Source of the DNA: Acuticoccus kalidii | GTDB taxonomy: Bacteria > Pseudomonadota > Alphaproteobacteria > Rhizobiales > Amorphaceae | DNA length: 64,000 bases | Assembly: GCF_021556395.1 (NCBI RefSeq) | Contig: NZ_JAKGCS010000036.1 | Location: forward strand, 620,001-684,000 | Direction of reading: 5' to 3' | In this document: positions 1 to 9,389 of the stretch, one piece after another | How the letters are laid out: the number at the start of each line of letters is the position of its first letter | Numbering within the stretch: the first letter of the stretch is position 1 | Translations under genes and position numbers: made by a program | Notes under the pieces: model-generated | Databases searched by the model: none | Told to the model about the DNA's origin: nothing | Seen by the model: only the letters and a program-made list of their open reading frames with translations

Positions 1-1
1 G

Positions 2-958
2 CGGCTCGCCGCGCTCGCGGCCGAAGGCGTCACCCATGTCGCGATGGAGGCCTCGAGCCACGGGATCGAGCAGCGCCGCCTCGACGGCGTGCGCCTCGCC
101 GCGGCCGGTTTTACCAATATCGGGCGCGACCATCTCGATTATCATGCGACGCCCGAGGCCTATCTCGCGGCGAAACTGCGCCTGTTCGAGGTGTTGCAAC
201 CGAACGGGGCGCAGACCGTGGTCGATCCGGATCAGCCGGGGGCCGACGCGGTTCTGCGGGTGGCGCCGGAGGCCTTCACCGTCGGCCGTCACGGGACGGG
301 GCTTCGCCTCGTCGCGGAGACGCCGAGCGAGGAGGGCGCGCGGCTCGTCATCGAGGCGAACGGGGTATCGCACAATATTCATTTGCCGCTGATCGGGGCC
401 TTCCAGGTCGAGAACGCGTTGGTGGCGGCCGGGCTCGCGATCGCGGCCGGCGTGCCGGAGGGCGAAGCGATCGCAGCGCTTGCCGGCCTTCAGGGCGCAC
501 CGGGGCGGCTCGAGCTCGTCGGGCGTGCGGACGGTGCACCGATCTTCGTCGACTATGCCCATAAGCCGGACGCGGTGACGGCGGCGCTCACGGCGCTGCG
601 GCCGCGTGTGTCGGGGCGTCTCGTCGTCGTCATCGGCGCGGGCGGGGACCGCGATCCGGGCAAGCGGCCGCTGATGGGGGCGGCCGCCCACGCGATCGCC
701 GACATCGTGATCGTGACGGACGACAATCCGCGCTCGGAGGATCCGGCGACGATCCGCGCGGCGGTGCTCGCCGGCGCGCCGGGCGCGATCGAGATCGGCG
801 ACAGGGCGGCGGCGATCCGTGAGGCGATCGCCATGCTGCGCGCGGGCGATGCGCTCGTCGTCGCCGGCAAGGGACATGAAGAAGGGCAGATCGTGGGCGA
901 CACGGTTCTGCCCTTCAGCGACCATTCAGCCGTCATCGCGGCGTTGGAGGGGCGATGA
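2..958 (+). CDS. murE: UDP-MurNAc-tripeptide synthetase MurE, 5' end cut by window
   Basis: This is the C-terminal two thirds of MurE, the cytoplasmic ligase that adds meso-diaminopimelate to UDP-MurNAc-L-Ala-D-Glu using ATP. The open frame runs from the first bases of the window, so the start and the P-loop are outside it. Visible are the central Mur ligase segment (EASSHG, then FTNIGRDHLDYH) and the C-terminal domain with VDYAHKPD and the motif DNPRSEDP, whose DNPR is the meso-DAP recognition signature. The stop overlaps the murF start in an ATGA at 955, as is common in this cluster. Identity is secure; only the missing N-terminus limits the description. Confidence 0.97.
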   Translation, partial: RLAALAAEGVTHVAMEASSHGIEQRRLDGVRLAAAGFTNIGRDHLDYHATPEAYLAAKLRLFEVLQPNGAQTVVDPDQPGADAVLRVAPEAFTVGRHGTGLRLVAETPSEEGARLVIEANGVSHNIHLPLIGAFQVENALVAAGLAIAAGVPEGEAIAALAGLQGAPGRLELVGRADGAPIFVDYAHKPDAVTAALTALRPRVSGRLVVVIGAGGDRDPGKRPLMGAAAHAIADIVIVTDDNPRSEDPATIRAAVLAGAPGAIEIGDRAAAIREAIAMLRAGDALVVAGKGHEEGQIVGDTVLPFSDHSAVIAALEGR

Positions 959-2337
959 CAGGCTCAATTTGGACACTCGGCGAAATCGCCGACATCACCG
1001 GCGGGGCGCTCAGCGGCGTCGCGCCGGAAGACGCGGTCGGCGGCATCTCGATCGACACGCGTACGCTGGAGAGCGGTGACGCGTTCTTCGCCATTCAGGG
1101 CGTTTCGATGGACGCGCATCGCTTCGTTCCGGCAGCGCTCGAGAAGGGCGCCGCCGCGGCGGTGATCAGCGCTGGCGAGGCGGATCGCGCGATCCGCGTG
1201 CCCGACGTTCTTGAGGCGCTCGTCGCGCTCGGGCGGGCGGCGCGCGGACGGATCGGCGCCGAGGTGCCGGTGGTCGCGGTGACGGGCTCGGTCGGAAAGA
1301 CCGGCACCAAGGAGATGCTGCGTCTCGCCTTCGGCGCCGGCGGTGCGGTGCACGCCTCGGCGGCCTCGTATAACAATCATTGGGGCGTGCCCTTGTCGCT
1401 CGCGCGGATGCCTGCCGACTCTGAGGCCGGGATCTTCGAGATCGGCATGAACCATGCCGGCGAGATCCTGCCGCTGACGGCGATGGTGCGCCCGACGATC
1501 GCGATCATCACGACGGTCGAGGCCGTTCATCTCGAATTCTTCGAGAGCGTTGCGGGTATCGCCGACGCGAAGGCCGAGATCTTCACCGGCCTCGTCCCGG
1601 GCGGCACCGCGATCGTGCCGGCCGGCAGTCCCCACGCGGCGCGTCTGATCGCGGCGGCTGAGGCGTGCGGCGCGCGGGTCGTGACCTTCGGCGCGGAGGG
1701 CGCGGACGTCTCTCTCGTGGAGGTGGACGAAGAGGGTGTGATCGCCGACGTGTTCGGCACCCGCATCGCCTACGAATTGGCGCCGGGGGCGCACATCGCA
1801 CACAACTCGCTCGCCGTTCTCGCGGCCCTCTCGGTCGCCGGCCGCGATGTCTTCGAGGGGGCGGCCGCGCTCTCCGCCTGGTCGGCGCCGAAGGGGCGGG
1901 GGCGGCGTGTGCGGCTGCGCCCGGCCGGCGGCGACGCCGTTCTCCTCGATGATGCGTTCAACGCCAATCCGGCCGCGATGGCCGCTGCGATCGCCGCGCT
2001 CGGACGGGTTCCGGCCAAGCGCCGGATCGCCATCCTGGGGGACATGCTGGAGCTCGGCCCGAGCGCCGACGATCTCCACCGTGGACTGGCGCCGCTGCTC
2101 GTCGATGCGGACACGAGAATCGTGCACACCGTTGGAACCATGACGAAGCACCTGCGCGATGCGCTTCCTTTCGATCTCCGCGGTATCCACGCCGACAACG
2201 CGGCCGACCTCATCGCCCGGCTCGATCCGATCGAGGCGGGTGACGCCGTTCTCGTGAAAGCCTCGAAGGCCACCGGCCTCTCCGTCATCGTCGACGCGCT
2301 GGAATCGCGCTACGGGATGGAGCGGCGCGATGTTTGA
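955..2337 (+). CDS. murF: UDP-MurNAc-tripeptide:D-Ala-D-Ala ligase MurF
   Basis: MurF joins D-Ala-D-Ala to the UDP-MurNAc-tripeptide, completing the cytoplasmic pentapeptide precursor. The 460-residue product has the N-terminal UDP-binding domain (about residues 1-100), the ATP-binding P-loop GSVGKT at 111-116, the EIGMNHAGEI segment and the C-terminal ligase domain with LLDDAFNANPAAM. The length is normal for the family. The ATG lies in the ATGA overlap with murE, and the stop overlaps mraY by 8 nt, so translation is probably coupled in both directions. It belongs to one long transcription unit running to at least ftsQ. Confidence 0.97.
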   Translation: MTGSIWTLGEIADITGGALSGVAPEDAVGGISIDTRTLESGDAFFAIQGVSMDAHRFVPAALEKGAAAAVISAGEADRAIRVPDVLEALVALGRAARGRIGAEVPVVAVTGSVGKTGTKEMLRLAFGAGGAVHASAASYNNHWGVPLSLARMPADSEAGIFEIGMNHAGEILPLTAMVRPTIAIITTVEAVHLEFFESVAGIADAKAEIFTGLVPGGTAIVPAGSPHAARLIAAAEACGARVVTFGAEGADVSLVEVDEEGVIADVFGTRIAYELAPGAHIAHNSLAVLAALSVAGRDVFEGAAALSAWSAPKGRGRRVRLRPAGGDAVLLDDAFNANPAAMAAAIAALGRVPAKRRIAILGDMLELGPSADDLHRGLAPLLVDADTRIVHTVGTMTKHLRDALPFDLRGIHADNAADLIARLDPIEAGDAVLVKASKATGLSVIVDALESRYGMERRDV

Positions 2338-3415
2338 GTTCCTCTCCTCCTTCGCGACGGAATTCCCGCCGCTCAACGTCTTCCGCTACATCACCTTCCG
2401 CACCGGCGGGGCGATGATGACCGCGCTGTTCGTGACCTTCTTGTTCGGTCCGCGCATCATCCGCTCGCTGCGCGTGCGGCAGGGCAAGGGGCAGCCGATC
2501 CGCGAGGACGGACCCGCGAGCCACCTCCTCACGAAGCGCGGCACGCCGACGATGGGCGGCCTGATGATCCTCGCCGGGCTCATCATCGCGACGCTCCTCT
2601 GGGCCGATCTCGGAAACGCCTATGTCTGGCTGATCCTGTTCGTGACGCTCGGTTTCGGCGCGATCGGCTTTTACGACGACTATCTGAAGGTCAAACGGGC
2701 AACGCATGGCGGCTTCTCGGGCCGGATGCGGCTTCTGATCGAGGCGGTGATCGCGCTGATCGCGATCATCGGCTTCATGCGTCTCAACTCCGATACGCTG
2801 TCGACCTCGCTCGCCTTTCCCTTCTTCAAGGATCTCCTCTTCAATCTGGGGCTCTTCTTCCCGATTTTCGGCCTGTTCGTCATCGTCGGCGCGGGCAACG
2901 CGGTGAACCTCACCGACGGGCTCGACGGGCTCGCCATCGTCCCGGTGATGATCGCGGCGGGCTCGTTCGGGTTGATCGCCTATCTGTCGGGCAACGTCGT
3001 GTTCGCCGACTATCTCCAGATCCACAACGTGCCGGGGACGGGTGAGATCGCGGTGATCTGCGGCGCGGTGATCGGCGCGGGGCTCGGCTTCCTGTGGTTC
3101 AACGCGCCACCGGCGGCGATCTTCATGGGCGATACGGGCTCGCTCTCGCTCGGTGGGATGATCGGGGCGATCGCGGTCGCGACGAAGCACGAGATCGTGC
3201 TCGCGATCATCGGTGGCCTCTTCGTGCTCGAGGCGGTCTCCGTCATCATTCAGGTCGGCTCGTACAAGCTGACCGGCAAGCGCGTCTTCAAGATGGCGCC
3301 GATCCACCACCATTTCGAACAACTCGGCTGGACCGAGCCGCAGGTCGTGATCCGCTTTTGGATCATCGCCTTCGTGCTCGCGCTCGTCGGCCTGTCGACG
3401 CTGAAGCTCAGATGA
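2330..3415 (+). CDS. mraY: Phospho-MurNAc-pentapeptide-transferase MraY
   Basis: MraY is the integral membrane enzyme that transfers phospho-MurNAc-pentapeptide to undecaprenyl phosphate, giving lipid I. The 361-residue protein is strongly hydrophobic with about ten membrane segments. It carries the family signatures GTPTMGG near residue 65, FYDDYLKV (the Asp pair) near 110, NLTDGLDGLA near 188 and the histidine-rich MAPIHHHFE loop near 320. The start overlaps the end of murF by 8 nt and its stop forms an ATGA with the murD start at 3412. Length and motif order match the family fully. Confidence 0.97.
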   Translation: MFEFLSSFATEFPPLNVFRYITFRTGGAMMTALFVTFLFGPRIIRSLRVRQGKGQPIREDGPASHLLTKRGTPTMGGLMILAGLIIATLLWADLGNAYVWLILFVTLGFGAIGFYDDYLKVKRATHGGFSGRMRLLIEAVIALIAIIGFMRLNSDTLSTSLAFPFFKDLLFNLGLFFPIFGLFVIVGAGNAVNLTDGLDGLAIVPVMIAAGSFGLIAYLSGNVVFADYLQIHNVPGTGEIAVICGAVIGAGLGFLWFNAPPAAIFMGDTGSLSLGGMIGAIAVATKHEIVLAIIGGLFVLEAVSVIIQVGSYKLTGKRVFKMAPIHHHFEQLGWTEPQVVIRFWIIAFVLALVGLSTLKLR

Positions 3416-4809
3416 TCGAGGTCACGCGCTATTCCGACAAGACGGTCGCCGTCTTCGGCCTCGCCGGCTCGGGGCTCGCCTCCGCGCGTGCGCTGGCGGC
3501 CGGCGGCGCGAAGGTCGTCGCGTTCGACGATAGCGCGGAGCGCGTGGCGGCTGCGACCGAAGCGGGGATCGCGACCGGCGATCTCCATGATCTCGACTTT
3601 CACGGCGTCGATGCGCTGCTCCTGTCGCCGGGCGTGCCGCTGACCCATCCGAAGCCGCATTGGTCGGCGGAGCGGGCGCACGCGGCAGGGGTGCCGATCG
3701 TCGGCGATGTCGGCCTTTTCGACGAGGAGCGGCGGGCGCGCCTTCCGGGCCTCGCGCTGGTCGCGATCACCGGCACCAACGGCAAGTCGACGACGACGGC
3801 GCTTCTCGGCCATCTCCTCACGGTCCTCGGTGACGCGGCGCAGGTGGGCGGCAATATCGGCCGGCCGGTGCTCGATCTCGACCCGGTGCCGGGCGTCGCG
3901 GTCGTCGAGTGCTCGTCCTATCAGATCGACCTTGCGACCACGTTGGCGCCCGATGTCGGCGCGCTCCTCAACCTGTCGCCGGACCATATCGACCGGCACG
4001 GGACGTACGAGAATTACGCCGCGATCAAGGAACGCCTCGTCGCGGCGAGCGATGCCGTGGTGATCGGCGTCGACGATGCCGACACCGCCGCCGTGGCGGA
4101 TCGGATGGAGCGGGCGGGCAAGACCGTACTGCGCATCGGCACCTTCGACAGTGTCGACGCGATCGCGCTCGGCCGGTCGGGCGTCGGCGCTGTCGGCGAG
4201 ACGCTCTATCGCGTGACGGACGGTGTGGCGCGCGAGATCGCGAGCCTCGCCGGGATCGGCTCGCTGCGGGGCCGGCACAATGCACAGAACGCGTCGGCTG
4301 CCGTGGCGCTCGCGATCGCGCTCGGTCACACCGCCGAAGACGCGGTGAGGGGGCTTGCGACCTTCCCCGGCCTCGTCCACCGGATGGAGGAGGTGGGGCG
4401 CGCGGACGCGGTCCTCTTCGTCAACGATTCCAAAGCGACGAACGCGCAATCGACGCGCCAGGCGCTCGCGAGCTTCGAAGACGTCTACTGGATCGCCGGC
4501 GGGGTGCCGAAGGCGGGCGGGATCACCGAGCTCGCCGATCTCTTCGGCCGGGTGAAACGGGCCTACCTCATAGGCGAGGCGGCGCAAGCGTTTGCGAAGA
4601 CGCTCACCGGCCGCGTCAATTTCGTCCTGTCCGGCACGCTCGAAGCCGCGCTCGACGCCGCCGCGTCGGATGCCGAGGCTGCGGGGAGCGGCGTGGTGCT
4701 GTTGTCGCCCGCCTGTGCCTCTTTCGATCAATTCCGCTCCTTCGAGGCGCGCGGCGATCGGTTCCGCACGCTCGTCGGTGAGCGCCTTCATTCCGGGGAG
4801 AACGCCTGA
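3412..4809 (+). CDS. murD: UDP-MurNAc-L-alanine:D-glutamate ligase MurD
   Basis: MurD adds D-glutamate to UDP-MurNAc-L-Ala. The start was placed at the ATG of the ATGA shared with the mraY stop; the open frame continues upstream inside mraY but that part has no MurD similarity. The 465-residue product has a Rossmann-like N-terminal domain (VFGLAGSGLAS), the P-loop GTNGKST at 121-127, the NLSPDHIDRHG motif and the C-terminal domain with FVNDSKATN. It shares one base with the ftsW start (TGATG at 4807-4811). No features differ from the family. Confidence 0.97.
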   Translation: MIEVTRYSDKTVAVFGLAGSGLASARALAAGGAKVVAFDDSAERVAAATEAGIATGDLHDLDFHGVDALLLSPGVPLTHPKPHWSAERAHAAGVPIVGDVGLFDEERRARLPGLALVAITGTNGKSTTTALLGHLLTVLGDAAQVGGNIGRPVLDLDPVPGVAVVECSSYQIDLATTLAPDVGALLNLSPDHIDRHGTYENYAAIKERLVAASDAVVIGVDDADTAAVADRMERAGKTVLRIGTFDSVDAIALGRSGVGAVGETLYRVTDGVAREIASLAGIGSLRGRHNAQNASAAVALAIALGHTAEDAVRGLATFPGLVHRMEEVGRADAVLFVNDSKATNAQSTRQALASFEDVYWIAGGVPKAGGITELADLFGRVKRAYLIGEAAQAFAKTLTGRVNFVLSGTLEAALDAAASDAEAAGSGVVLLSPACASFDQFRSFEARGDRFRTLVGERLHSGENA

Positions 4810-5957
4810 TGGTCAGCCGCGCCGATGAACGCGCCTTCGCTCGCTGGTGGTGGACGGTCGACCGCGTTCTCCTCGGCGCGCTGCTCGCATTGATGGCGCT
4901 CGGGCTGCTCCTGTCGCTCGCCGCCTCGCCGCCGGTGGCCGAGAAGCTCGGCGTCGGGACGTATCACTTCACGCTGCGCCACGCGATGTTCCTCATCCCG
5001 GCGGTGATCGCGCTGATTTCGTTCTCCTTCCTCTCTCCGCGCCAGGTGCGCCGCGTCGCGCTGGTGATGTTCGTGGTGGCCCTCGCCGGGATCATCCTCA
5101 CTTTGTTCATCGGGACCGAGGTGAAGGGCTCGCGGCGCTGGCTGTCGATCATCGGCTTCACGATCCAGCCGGCCGAGTTCATCAAGCCGGCCTTCGTGAT
5201 CCTGACGGCCTTCCTGTTCGCCGAGGGGTCCGAGCGGCAGGATCTGCCGGGCCGGCTCCTCGCCGTCTTCCTGCTCGCCATGGTGATCGCACCGTTGATC
5301 GCGCAGCCGGACTTCGGTCAGGCGATGCTGATCGCGATCGTGTGGAGCGCGATGATCTTCCTCGCCGGGCTCCAATGGCGCTGGGTGTTCGCGCTCGGGA
5401 TCGCCGGCTTCGGCGGCATCGCCTCGGCCTATTTCTACCTTCCGCACGTGACGGCGCGCTTTAATTCGTTCCTCGATCCGTCGGCGGAGGGGAACTATCA
5501 GGTGAACCGCTCGATCGAATCCTTCGAGCGGGGCGGCTGGTTTGGTGAGGGGCCGGGCGAGGGCATCGTGAAGCGCCGTCTGCCGGACAGTCACACCGAC
5601 TTCGTGTTCGCGGTGACCGCCGAGGAGTTCGGCATCATCGTGTGCGGCATCATCGTGATGCTCTTCGCCGTCGTCGTGCTGCGCGGGCTGATGCACGCCT
5701 TCAAGGAGACGGACGCCTTCGTGCGCCTCGCCCTTTCGGGCCTCATCCTGCTCTTCGGCGGGCAGGCGTTCATCAACATGGCGGTGAACCTCCAGCTCAT
5801 GCCCGCGAAGGGGATGACGTTGCCCTTCATCTCCTATGGCGGCTCGTCGATGATCGCGGTCGCGATGGGGATGGGCCTCGCGCTTGCCCTCGCACGGCGC
5901 CGCCCGCATCCGGTCCGCTTCACCGAGTATCGCGTCGCGCGGGAGGCGTTTGCGTGA
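4809..5957 (+). CDS. ftsW: Septal peptidoglycan glycosyltransferase FtsW (SEDS family)
   Basis: FtsW polymerises lipid II at the division septum together with a class B penicillin-binding protein. The 382-residue product has about ten membrane segments and SEDS-family signatures: KGSRRWLSIIGFTIQPAEFIK in the central region and the C-terminal NMAVNLQLMPAKGMTLPFISYGGSS (quoted in part as MTLPFISYGGSSM). The long periplasmic loop lies between about residues 210 and 265. Position between murD and murG is the standard one for FtsW rather than RodA. The ATG shares a base with the murD stop, and the stop overlaps the GTG of murG. Confidence 0.95.
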   Translation: MVSRADERAFARWWWTVDRVLLGALLALMALGLLLSLAASPPVAEKLGVGTYHFTLRHAMFLIPAVIALISFSFLSPRQVRRVALVMFVVALAGIILTLFIGTEVKGSRRWLSIIGFTIQPAEFIKPAFVILTAFLFAEGSERQDLPGRLLAVFLLAMVIAPLIAQPDFGQAMLIAIVWSAMIFLAGLQWRWVFALGIAGFGGIASAYFYLPHVTARFNSFLDPSAEGNYQVNRSIESFERGGWFGEGPGEGIVKRRLPDSHTDFVFAVTAEEFGIIVCGIIVMLFAVVVLRGLMHAFKETDAFVRLALSGLILLFGGQAFINMAVNLQLMPAKGMTLPFISYGGSSMIAVAMGMGLALALARRRPHPVRFTEYRVAREAFA

Positions 5958-7039
5958 AGGTGCTTCTGGCAGCAGGCGGCACCGGCGGGCATCTCTTTCC
6001 CGCACAGGCGCTGGCGAGCGCGCTCGTCCGGCGGGGTCACACCGTGATCCTCGCGACCGACGCGCGCGCCAAGACCCTGCTTGCCGACTTTCCCGCCGAA
6101 GAGGCGCATTTCCTCGCGGCCGCGACCTTGAAGGGGTGCGATCCGGTGTCGTTCCTCAAGATGGGACTCACCAATGCCGCCGGGCTCTTCGGCTCGATGC
6201 GGATCATCCGCGCGAAGCGGCCGGCGATCGCCGTCGGCTTCGGCGGTTATCCGACGCTGCCGCCGCTCACCGCGGCTCGGCTGATGCGCGTTCCGGCGAT
6301 CGTCCACGAAGCGAATGCGGTGATCGGGCGGGCCAATCGCAGCCTCGCCCGGCACGCCCACGTCGCGACGAGCTTTCCCGAGGTGAAGGGCCTCACCGGC
6401 GCGCTCTCCGTCACCCATGTCGGGATTCCGGTGCGCGATCAGGTGCGCGAGGCGGCCTCGCATTATGTGCCCGCGAGCGACCGCTTTCGTCTTCTCGTCT
6501 TCGGTGGGAGCCAGGGGGCGCGCGCGATGTCGGACCTTTTGCCGCCCGCGGTGGAGCGCCTTTCGCCGGCCGAGCGCGCGCGGCTCGACATCGTGCAGCA
6601 ATGCCGGCCGGAAGATATGGATCGCACGCGCGCCGCCTACGAAGCGCTCGGGATGAGCCCTGAACTCGCCCCATTCTTTTCCGATCTTCCGCAACGAATC
6701 GCTTCGGCGCACCTGGTGGTCGCGCGCTCCGGCGCTTCGACGGTCGCCGAGCTTTCGATCATCGGCCGGCCGTCGTTGCTGGTGCCGCTTCCGGGCGCGA
6801 TCGATCAGGACCAGGCCGCGAATGCGAGCGCGCTCGAGGCGCTCGGCGGGGCCAAGCGTCTCGACCAGGCCGACCTCACGCCCGAGCGCCTCGCCGAGGA
6901 GCTCGCCAGCGCCATGAACGAACCGGAGCGCCTCGCGAAAGCGGCAGACGATGCGCGCCGCCTTGCCAAGCCCGACGCCGCCGAGCGCCTCGCCGATCTG
7001 TGCGAGCGCCTCGCCGCCCCCCAAGGAGACACCCGATGA
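5954..7039 (+). CDS. murG: UDP-GlcNAc transferase MurG (lipid II synthesis)
   Basis: MurG transfers GlcNAc from UDP-GlcNAc onto lipid I at the inner face of the membrane. The chosen start is a GTG in a GTGA overlap with the ftsW stop; it places GGTGGH at residues 8-13, as expected for this GT28 enzyme. Further motifs are GFGGYPT, the HEANAVIGRANR region, FGGSQGAR and the sugar-nucleotide binding segment RSGASTVAELSIIGRPS with VPLPGAIDQDQ. The 361-residue length is typical. Its stop overlaps the ATG of murC. Confidence 0.97.
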   Translation: MKVLLAAGGTGGHLFPAQALASALVRRGHTVILATDARAKTLLADFPAEEAHFLAAATLKGCDPVSFLKMGLTNAAGLFGSMRIIRAKRPAIAVGFGGYPTLPPLTAARLMRVPAIVHEANAVIGRANRSLARHAHVATSFPEVKGLTGALSVTHVGIPVRDQVREAASHYVPASDRFRLLVFGGSQGARAMSDLLPPAVERLSPAERARLDIVQQCRPEDMDRTRAAYEALGMSPELAPFFSDLPQRIASAHLVVARSGASTVAELSIIGRPSLLVPLPGAIDQDQAANASALEALGGAKRLDQADLTPERLAEELASAMNEPERLAKAADDARRLAKPDAAERLADLCERLAAPQGDTR

Positions 7040-8442
7040 TCGCCCCCCTCAAGATGACGACGGCCATCGGCCCGGTGCACTTTGTCGGGATCGGCGGCAT
7101 CGGCATGTCGGGCATCGCCGAGGTGCTGCACAATCTCGGTTACACGGTCCAAGGCTCCGACATCGCAGAGAACGCCAACGTTCAGCGCCTGCGCGAAAAG
7201 GGCATCAAGGTTCTGATCGGCCACAAGGCCGAGAACATCGCGGGGGCGACGGTCCTCGTCGTCTCGTCGGCGGTGAAGCGCGACAATCCCGAGCTGATGG
7301 CCGCGCGCGCCCGCCTCCTGCCGGTGGTGCGCCGCGCCGAGATGCTCGCCGAGCTGATGCGCCTCAAGCAGGCGATCGCCGTCGGCGGCACGCACGGCAA
7401 GACGACGACGACCTCCCTCGTCGCGACGCTGCTCGAAGCCGGCGGGCTCGACCCGACGGTCATCAATGGCGGCATCATCAACGCCTATGGGACGAACGCG
7501 CGCCTCGGGGAGGGCGACTGGCTCGTCGCCGAGGCGGACGAGAGCGACGGCACCTTCGTCAAGCTCCCGGCCGATATCGCGATCGTCACCAATATCGATC
7601 CCGAGCATCTCGACCATTATGGCACCTTCGACGGTGTCCGCGCCGCCTTCCGCCAGTTCGTCGAGAACATCCCGTTCTACGGCTTCGCGGTGATGTGCCT
7701 CGACCATCCCGAGGTGCAGGCGATGGTCGGCCGGATCGAGGATCGCCGCATCATCACCTACGGCGCGAACCCGCAGGCCGACGTCCGCTTCATCGACGTC
7801 GATTATGGTCCGCGCACGACCTTCGCCGTCGACATCACCGACCGCGTGACGGGCGAGCACCGCACGATCCGTAACCTCTCGCTGCCGATGCCGGGCGTTC
7901 ACAACGTCTCGAACGCGACGGCCGCGGTGGCGGTCGCCGATCGTCTCGGCATCGACGGCGATGCGATCCGGCGCGGCTTCGAGGCGTTCCGCGGGGTCAA
8001 GCGGCGCTTCACCCATGTCGGCGACTGGAACGGGGTCGCGATCTTCGACGATTATGGCCACCACCCGGTCGAGATCCGCGCGGTTCTCGCCGCGGCGCGT
8101 CAGGCGACGAAGGGCAAGGTGATCGCCGTCGTCCAGCCGCACCGTTATTCGCGCCTCCAGAGCCTCTTCGACGATTTCTGTCTCTGCTTCAACGACGCCG
8201 ATCTCGTCATCGTCACCGACGTCTATGCGGCGGGGGAGAGCCCCATTCCGGGCGCCGATCGCGATGCGCTCGTCGCCGGTCTTTCGGTGCGTGGTCACCG
8301 CGACTCGATCGCGCTCGAAAACCGCGAGGCGCTCGCCCCGTTGATCAAGGCGCGTGCTGCGCCGGGGGATATCGTGGTCTGTCTCGGGGCCGGCTCGATC
8401 ACCCAGTGGGCCGCGACTTTGCCGGACGAGCTCGCCGCATGA
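7036..8442 (+). CDS. murC: UDP-N-acetylmuramate:L-alanine ligase MurC
   Basis: MurC adds L-alanine to UDP-MurNAc, the first amino acid of the stem peptide. The start is the ATG of the ATGA overlap with murG, preceded by AAGGAG at 7023-7028; an in-frame upstream start would add only unrelated residues. The 468-residue protein has GIGGIGMSG near residue 20, the P-loop GTHGKTT at 118-124, NIDPEHLDHYG and the C-terminal FDDYGHHPVEI and QPHRYSR motifs. It ends in an ATGA overlap with murB. Confidence 0.97.
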   Translation: MIAPLKMTTAIGPVHFVGIGGIGMSGIAEVLHNLGYTVQGSDIAENANVQRLREKGIKVLIGHKAENIAGATVLVVSSAVKRDNPELMAARARLLPVVRRAEMLAELMRLKQAIAVGGTHGKTTTTSLVATLLEAGGLDPTVINGGIINAYGTNARLGEGDWLVAEADESDGTFVKLPADIAIVTNIDPEHLDHYGTFDGVRAAFRQFVENIPFYGFAVMCLDHPEVQAMVGRIEDRRIITYGANPQADVRFIDVDYGPRTTFAVDITDRVTGEHRTIRNLSLPMPGVHNVSNATAAVAVADRLGIDGDAIRRGFEAFRGVKRRFTHVGDWNGVAIFDDYGHHPVEIRAVLAAARQATKGKVIAVVQPHRYSRLQSLFDDFCLCFNDADLVIVTDVYAAGESPIPGADRDALVAGLSVRGHRDSIALENREALAPLIKARAAPGDIVVCLGAGSITQWAATLPDELAA

Positions 8443-9389
8443 GCCAGTCCGACCTCCTCACCCACCTTTCCGGGATCGGCCTCGAAGGACGGCTCGAACC
8501 GAACCAGCGTCTCGCGGACATCACCTGGTTCCGCGTCGGTGGTCCGGCCGAGATCCTCTTCACGCCGCGCAGCGAGGCGGACCTGTCTCGTTTCCTGGAG
8601 GCGTTGCCGGAGGAGGTGCCGGTCACGGTGATCGGGCTCGGCTCCAACACGCTGGTGCGCGATGGGGGCGTGAAGGGCGTCGTCATCCGCCTTTCCCCGC
8701 GCGGCTTCGGCCATGCCGCGGTCGAAGGGATGCGCCTCACCGTGGGGACGGCCTTGCCGGATGTGAAGGCGGCGCGCGCCGCGGCCGATGCGGGGATCGC
8801 CGGTCTCGCTTTCTATCGCGGCATTCCCGGTGCGATCGGCGGTGCGCTTCGCATGAACGCGGGCGCCTATGGGACCGAGACGAAGGACCGCCTGGTGTCG
8901 GCCCGCGCGGTCGACCGCAAGGGCGCGGTGCATGTCCTCTCGGCGGCCGATTTCGGCTTTTCCTATCGCCATTCCGAGGCGCCGGCCGACTTCATTTTCA
9001 CCGAGGCGACCTATGAGGGTGAGCCCGGCGATCGCGATGCGATCCTCGCGGAGATGAACGACATCACCGAGCGGCGCGAAGAGACGCAGCCGATCAAGGC
9101 GCGCACCGGCGGATCGACCTTCAAGAACCCGCCGGGCGAGAAGGCGTGGCAGCTCATCGACGCAGCCGGCTGCCGGGGGCTGACCATCGGCGGTGCGCAG
9201 ATGTCCGAGCTGCACTGCAATTTCATGCTCAATCTCGGCGAGGCGACGGCGGACGATCTCGAGCGTCTCGGCGAGACCGTGCGCGGCCGCGTGCGCGAGA
9301 CGAGCGGCCTGTCGCTCGATTGGGAGATCAAGCGGGTCGGTGAACCCGCAGGCGAGCCAGTACCCGCGTTCATGGGAGCCGCGAAATGA
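8439..9389 (+). CDS. murB: UDP-N-acetylenolpyruvoylglucosamine reductase MurB
   Basis: MurB is the FAD enzyme that reduces UDP-GlcNAc-enolpyruvate to UDP-MurNAc with NADPH. With the start at the ATGA overlap with murC the product has 316 residues. The FAD-binding part contains TWFRVGGPAE and GLGSNTLVRDGG, followed by FYRGIPGAIGGALRMNAGAYG; the active-site serine lies in GGSTFKNP. The C-terminal end with the SGLSLDWEIKRVG pattern is typical. Absence of the extra Tyr-loop insertion of E. coli-type enzymes would make this a type II MurB (inference). It overlaps ddlB in an ATGA. Confidence 0.96.
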   Translation: MSQSDLLTHLSGIGLEGRLEPNQRLADITWFRVGGPAEILFTPRSEADLSRFLEALPEEVPVTVIGLGSNTLVRDGGVKGVVIRLSPRGFGHAAVEGMRLTVGTALPDVKAARAAADAGIAGLAFYRGIPGAIGGALRMNAGAYGTETKDRLVSARAVDRKGAVHVLSAADFGFSYRHSEAPADFIFTEATYEGEPGDRDAILAEMNDITERREETQPIKARTGGSTFKNPPGEKAWQLIDAAGCRGLTIGGAQMSELHCNFMLNLGEATADDLERLGETVRGRVRETSGLSLDWEIKRVGEPAGEPVPAFMGAAK